A stretch of 7,527 nt of DNA from Eubacteriaceae bacterium. Its GTDB lineage: Bacteria > Bacillota > Clostridia > Eubacteriales > UBA1433. Location of the stretch: assembly GCA_012797825.1 (NCBI GenBank), contig JAAZOI010000059.1, positions 1 through 7,527 on the forward strand. The letters are read 5' to 3'. Below the pieces are notes generated by a model that saw only the letters and a list, made by a program, of their open reading frames with translations, was not told the origin of the DNA and made no database searches. The position numbers and the translations under genes were made by a program. Of this stretch, positions 5,280 to 7,527 are shown in pieces; the stretch's first letter is position 1; every line of letters starts with the position of its first letter.

Positions 5280-7527
5280 TTGGTGCATCCTATAAAAGCA
5301 GGCAGAGTAGAAAGAATGAGTTTTTCCAAGATCAAAGAAATTTTGGAAATGCCGGATCTTATCGAAATTCAGAAAAAATCTTATGAATGGTTTCTGGAAA
5401 AAGGATTAAGAGAAGTACTTGACGATATTTCTCCTATTGTGGATTATTCGGGTGAGCTAATTTTAGAATTTTTAGACTACAGCCTGTACGGAGAACCTAA
5501 ATATGATATGGAAGAATGCAAAGAGAGGGATGCTAATTACTCTCGTTCTTTACGTGTTAAGGTTCGTTTAACTTTTAAAGAAACTAACGTAAAAATCGAA
5601 CAAGATGTTTACTTAGGCGATTTTCCCATTATGACCGATAAAGGCACCTTTATTATAAACGGAGCGGAAAGGGTTATCGTAAGCCAGTTAGTCCGTTCTC
5701 CCGGTGCATACTTTTTTTACGAACTGGACAAGTCAGGGAAAGAACTTTATTCATCGCAGATTATTCCAAGCAGAGGCGCTTGGCTGGAATTTGAGACAGA
5801 TTCGAACGACATAATGTATGTAAGAGTAGACAGAACGCGTAAGCTGCCTGTAACAATTCTTATGAGAATGTTCGGCCTTAGCACAAACGCGGAAATAATT
5901 GAATATTTCAGCGAAGATAAAAAGATACTGGCAACGCTTGAAAAAGACAGTACATCAAACACTGAAGAAGGATTAATTGAAATATATAAAAGACTAAGAC
6001 CGGGTGAACCGCCTACGGTTGATAACGCAAAATCACTTACCGATTCGATGTTTTTTGATAACAGAAGATATGATTTAGCAGTAGTAGGAAGATATAAACT
6101 TAATAAAAAGCTTGCGCTTGCGACAAGAATCGCATCAAACATAGCCGCCAACAATATAATTTCGCCTAAAACAGGAGAGATATTTGTATCAAAAGGCGAA
6201 GTCATTAAAATGGATGTAGCCAAAAAAATACAAAACAGCGGCATAAACAGAGTAGATGTAGTTGTCGTTAAAGACAAGGAAGAACGCAAATTTACGGTAA
6301 TAGGAAATAACACGGTTAATATATTAGAACAAGATTTGCCGTTTGATATATCTGATATAGATATAGAAAAAATGGTTCGCTATGACGTACTGTGCGAAAT
6401 TCTTTCATCTGATAAATCAGCAGAGGAAATGAAGCAGGAATTAAAAGACAGAATAAGGCAGCTTGTTCCGAAACATATAACAATTGAAGATATATTTTGT
6501 ACAATAAATTATAATATAGGGCTTGAATACGGCATAGGCGATACTGATGATATTGATCATCTTGGAAACAGACGTCTTCGTTCGGTTGGCGAACTTCTGC
6601 AAAACCAATTCAGAATTGGGCTTACCAGAATTGAAAAGAACGTCAAAGAGCGTATGATGACTCCTGAAAAAGAATCATTAACGCCTCAGGATCTGGTAAA
6701 CATAAGACCGGTGCATGCGGCAATTAAAGAGTTCTTTGGAAGTTCACAGTTATCGCAGTTTATGGACCAGACTAATCCGCTTGCAGAGCTTACAAACAGA
6801 AGAAGGCTTTCGGCGCTAGGTCCTGGAGGACTATCCAGAGACAGAGCGGGATTTGAAGTGCGTGACGTGCATTATTCGCATTACGGAAGAATGTGCCCTA
6901 TAGAGACGCCTGAAGGACCTAACATAGGTCTTATCAACTCGCTTTGCACATACGCAAGAGTAAATGATTACGGCTTTATTGAAACGCCGTACAGAAAAGT
7001 AGAAAACGGCAGAGTAACAGAAACAAATGAATACCTTACAGCCGATGAAGAAGGCTTTTACACAATAGCTCAGGCAAACGAACCTCTTGATGATAACGGA
7101 AACTTTATTAACAGCAAGGTAACAGGTAGAACGGGAAAAGAAAGAGCGTTTGTTATGGTTGAGCCGAATAAAATTGACTATATGGACATTTCACCGAAAC
7201 AAATAGTATCGGTTGCGACAGCATTAATACCGTTTTTGGAAAATGACGACGCAAACCGCGCGTTGATGGGCTCTAACATGCAGCGTCAGGCAGTGCCTCT
7301 TTTAAATCCGCAGTCTCCGATAATAGGAACCGGCATGGAGCATATAAGTGCTAAAGATTCCGGTGTGTGCGTTGTTGCGCAGCAGGACGGCGTTGTCGAA
7401 AAAGTCGCTTCCAACAGGATTGTTGTTTCCGGAAGAAGCTATCCGCTTCTTAAGTTTAAACGAACAAATCAGGGAACATGCTGTGACCAGCGGCCTATAG
7501 TAGCTAAAGGAGACGTTATAAAAAAAG
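5280..7527 (+). CDS. rpoB: DNA-directed RNA polymerase subunit beta, N-terminal 749 residues (cut by window end)
   Basis: RpoB forms one pincer of RNA polymerase and, with beta', the active centre. The frame is open from TTG to the window edge with no stop, giving 749 of roughly 1200 expected residues. The N-terminus MVHPIKAGRVERMSFSKI matches clostridial RpoB. Then come the protrusion and lobe, with GAERVIVSQLVRSPGAY near 129-144, followed by the fork and rifamycin region FFGSSQLSQFMDQTNPL (485-501). The stretch RDVHYSHYGRMCPIETPEGP and GSNMQRQAVPLL are near-invariant. The flap and the catalytic lysines lie beyond the window. Unusual residues are Asn506, where most bacteria have the histidine numbered 526 in E. 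coli, and Ala143, where valine (E. coli 146) is usual; Ser511 (E. coli 531) is retained. Upstream lies pyrG, not rplJ-rplL, and the gene has its own promoter and a long leader. rpoC presumably follows but is not visible. Confidence 0.98.
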   Translation, partial: MVHPIKAGRVERMSFSKIKEILEMPDLIEIQKKSYEWFLEKGLREVLDDISPIVDYSGELILEFLDYSLYGEPKYDMEECKERDANYSRSLRVKVRLTFKETNVKIEQDVYLGDFPIMTDKGTFIINGAERVIVSQLVRSPGAYFFYELDKSGKELYSSQIIPSRGAWLEFETDSNDIMYVRVDRTRKLPVTILMRMFGLSTNAEIIEYFSEDKKILATLEKDSTSNTEEGLIEIYKRLRPGEPPTVDNAKSLTDSMFFDNRRYDLAVVGRYKLNKKLALATRIASNIAANNIISPKTGEIFVSKGEVIKMDVAKKIQNSGINRVDVVVVKDKEERKFTVIGNNTVNILEQDLPFDISDIDIEKMVRYDVLCEILSSDKSAEEMKQELKDRIRQLVPKHITIEDIFCTINYNIGLEYGIGDTDDIDHLGNRRLRSVGELLQNQFRIGLTRIEKNVKERMMTPEKESLTPQDLVNIRPVHAAIKEFFGSSQLSQFMDQTNPLAELTNRRRLSALGPGGLSRDRAGFEVRDVHYSHYGRMCPIETPEGPNIGLINSLCTYARVNDYGFIETPYRKVENGRVTETNEYLTADEEGFYTIAQANEPLDDNGNFINSKVTGRTGKERAFVMVEPNKIDYMDISPKQIVSVATALIPFLENDDANRALMGSNMQRQAVPLLNPQSPIIGTGMEHISAKDSGVCVVAQQDGVVEKVASNRIVVSGRSYPLLKFKRTNQGTCCDQRPIVAKGDVIKK

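Noticed and set aside
5280..5330. rpoB as a truncated or degenerate gene because it lacks an ATG start
   Set aside because: TTG with a well-spaced AAAAGGAG and the MVHP N-terminus fits normal RpoB, and the 749 visible codons contain no stop or frameshift. The truncation is only the window edge.
5747..6313. 188-codon open frame on the minus strand
   Set aside because: It lies entirely inside rpoB, which is unmistakable in the + frame, and its serine/leucine-rich product looks like a reverse-frame shadow.

Overview
The window is AT-rich DNA, mostly protein-coding and all on the + strand. It reads like the chromosome of a low-GC, Gram-positive-type bacterium, probably Clostridia or a near relative. 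The evidence is the MazF (NdoA-type) toxin, a YitT-family membrane protein, a transketolase split into two genes, strong AAAGGAG-type ribosome binding sites, and an RpoB beginning MVHPIKAGRVERMSFSK. No species can be named from this alone. I see no insertion sequence, CRISPR array, tRNA, rRNA or phage gene.

Layout. (1) 1-80: upstream sequence with a possible promoter and no antitoxin. (2) 81-428: MazF-type mRNA interferase, followed by a long hairpin (438-476) that probably ends its transcript. (3) 515-3218: a likely operon with its own promoter, made of a YitT-family membrane protein (578-1447) and the N-terminal (1475-2284) and C-terminal (2289-3218) transketolase subunits. (4) 3219-3367: a 149-base spacer without a clear terminator, then CTP synthase pyrG (3368-4978), closed by a textbook intrinsic terminator (4984-5011). 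(5) 4979-5279: a 301-base gene-free stretch with the terminator, a second hairpin, a very AT-rich block, a near-consensus extended -10 promoter and a structured leader of about 140 bases. (6) 5280 to the window end: the first 749 codons of rpoB, RNA polymerase beta, starting at TTG.

How the genes relate. Most are core metabolism and information processing. Transketolase supplies pentose phosphates, the ribose source for nucleotides. PyrG makes CTP, an RNA polymerase substrate, and rpoB encodes the polymerase. That nucleotide-to-transcription theme is a loose inference, because the terminator and new promoter show that pyrG and rpoB are separate transcription units.

I do not see an undescribed multi-gene system. 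The points worth a second look are: the rpoB leader, with a perfect 10-bp stem, competing hairpins and a duplicated Shine-Dalgarno-like block; rpoB lying next to pyrG instead of rplL; natural substitutions in the rifamycin pocket of RpoB; a mazF with no adjacent antitoxin and no visible Shine-Dalgarno; and unusual residues in PyrG.
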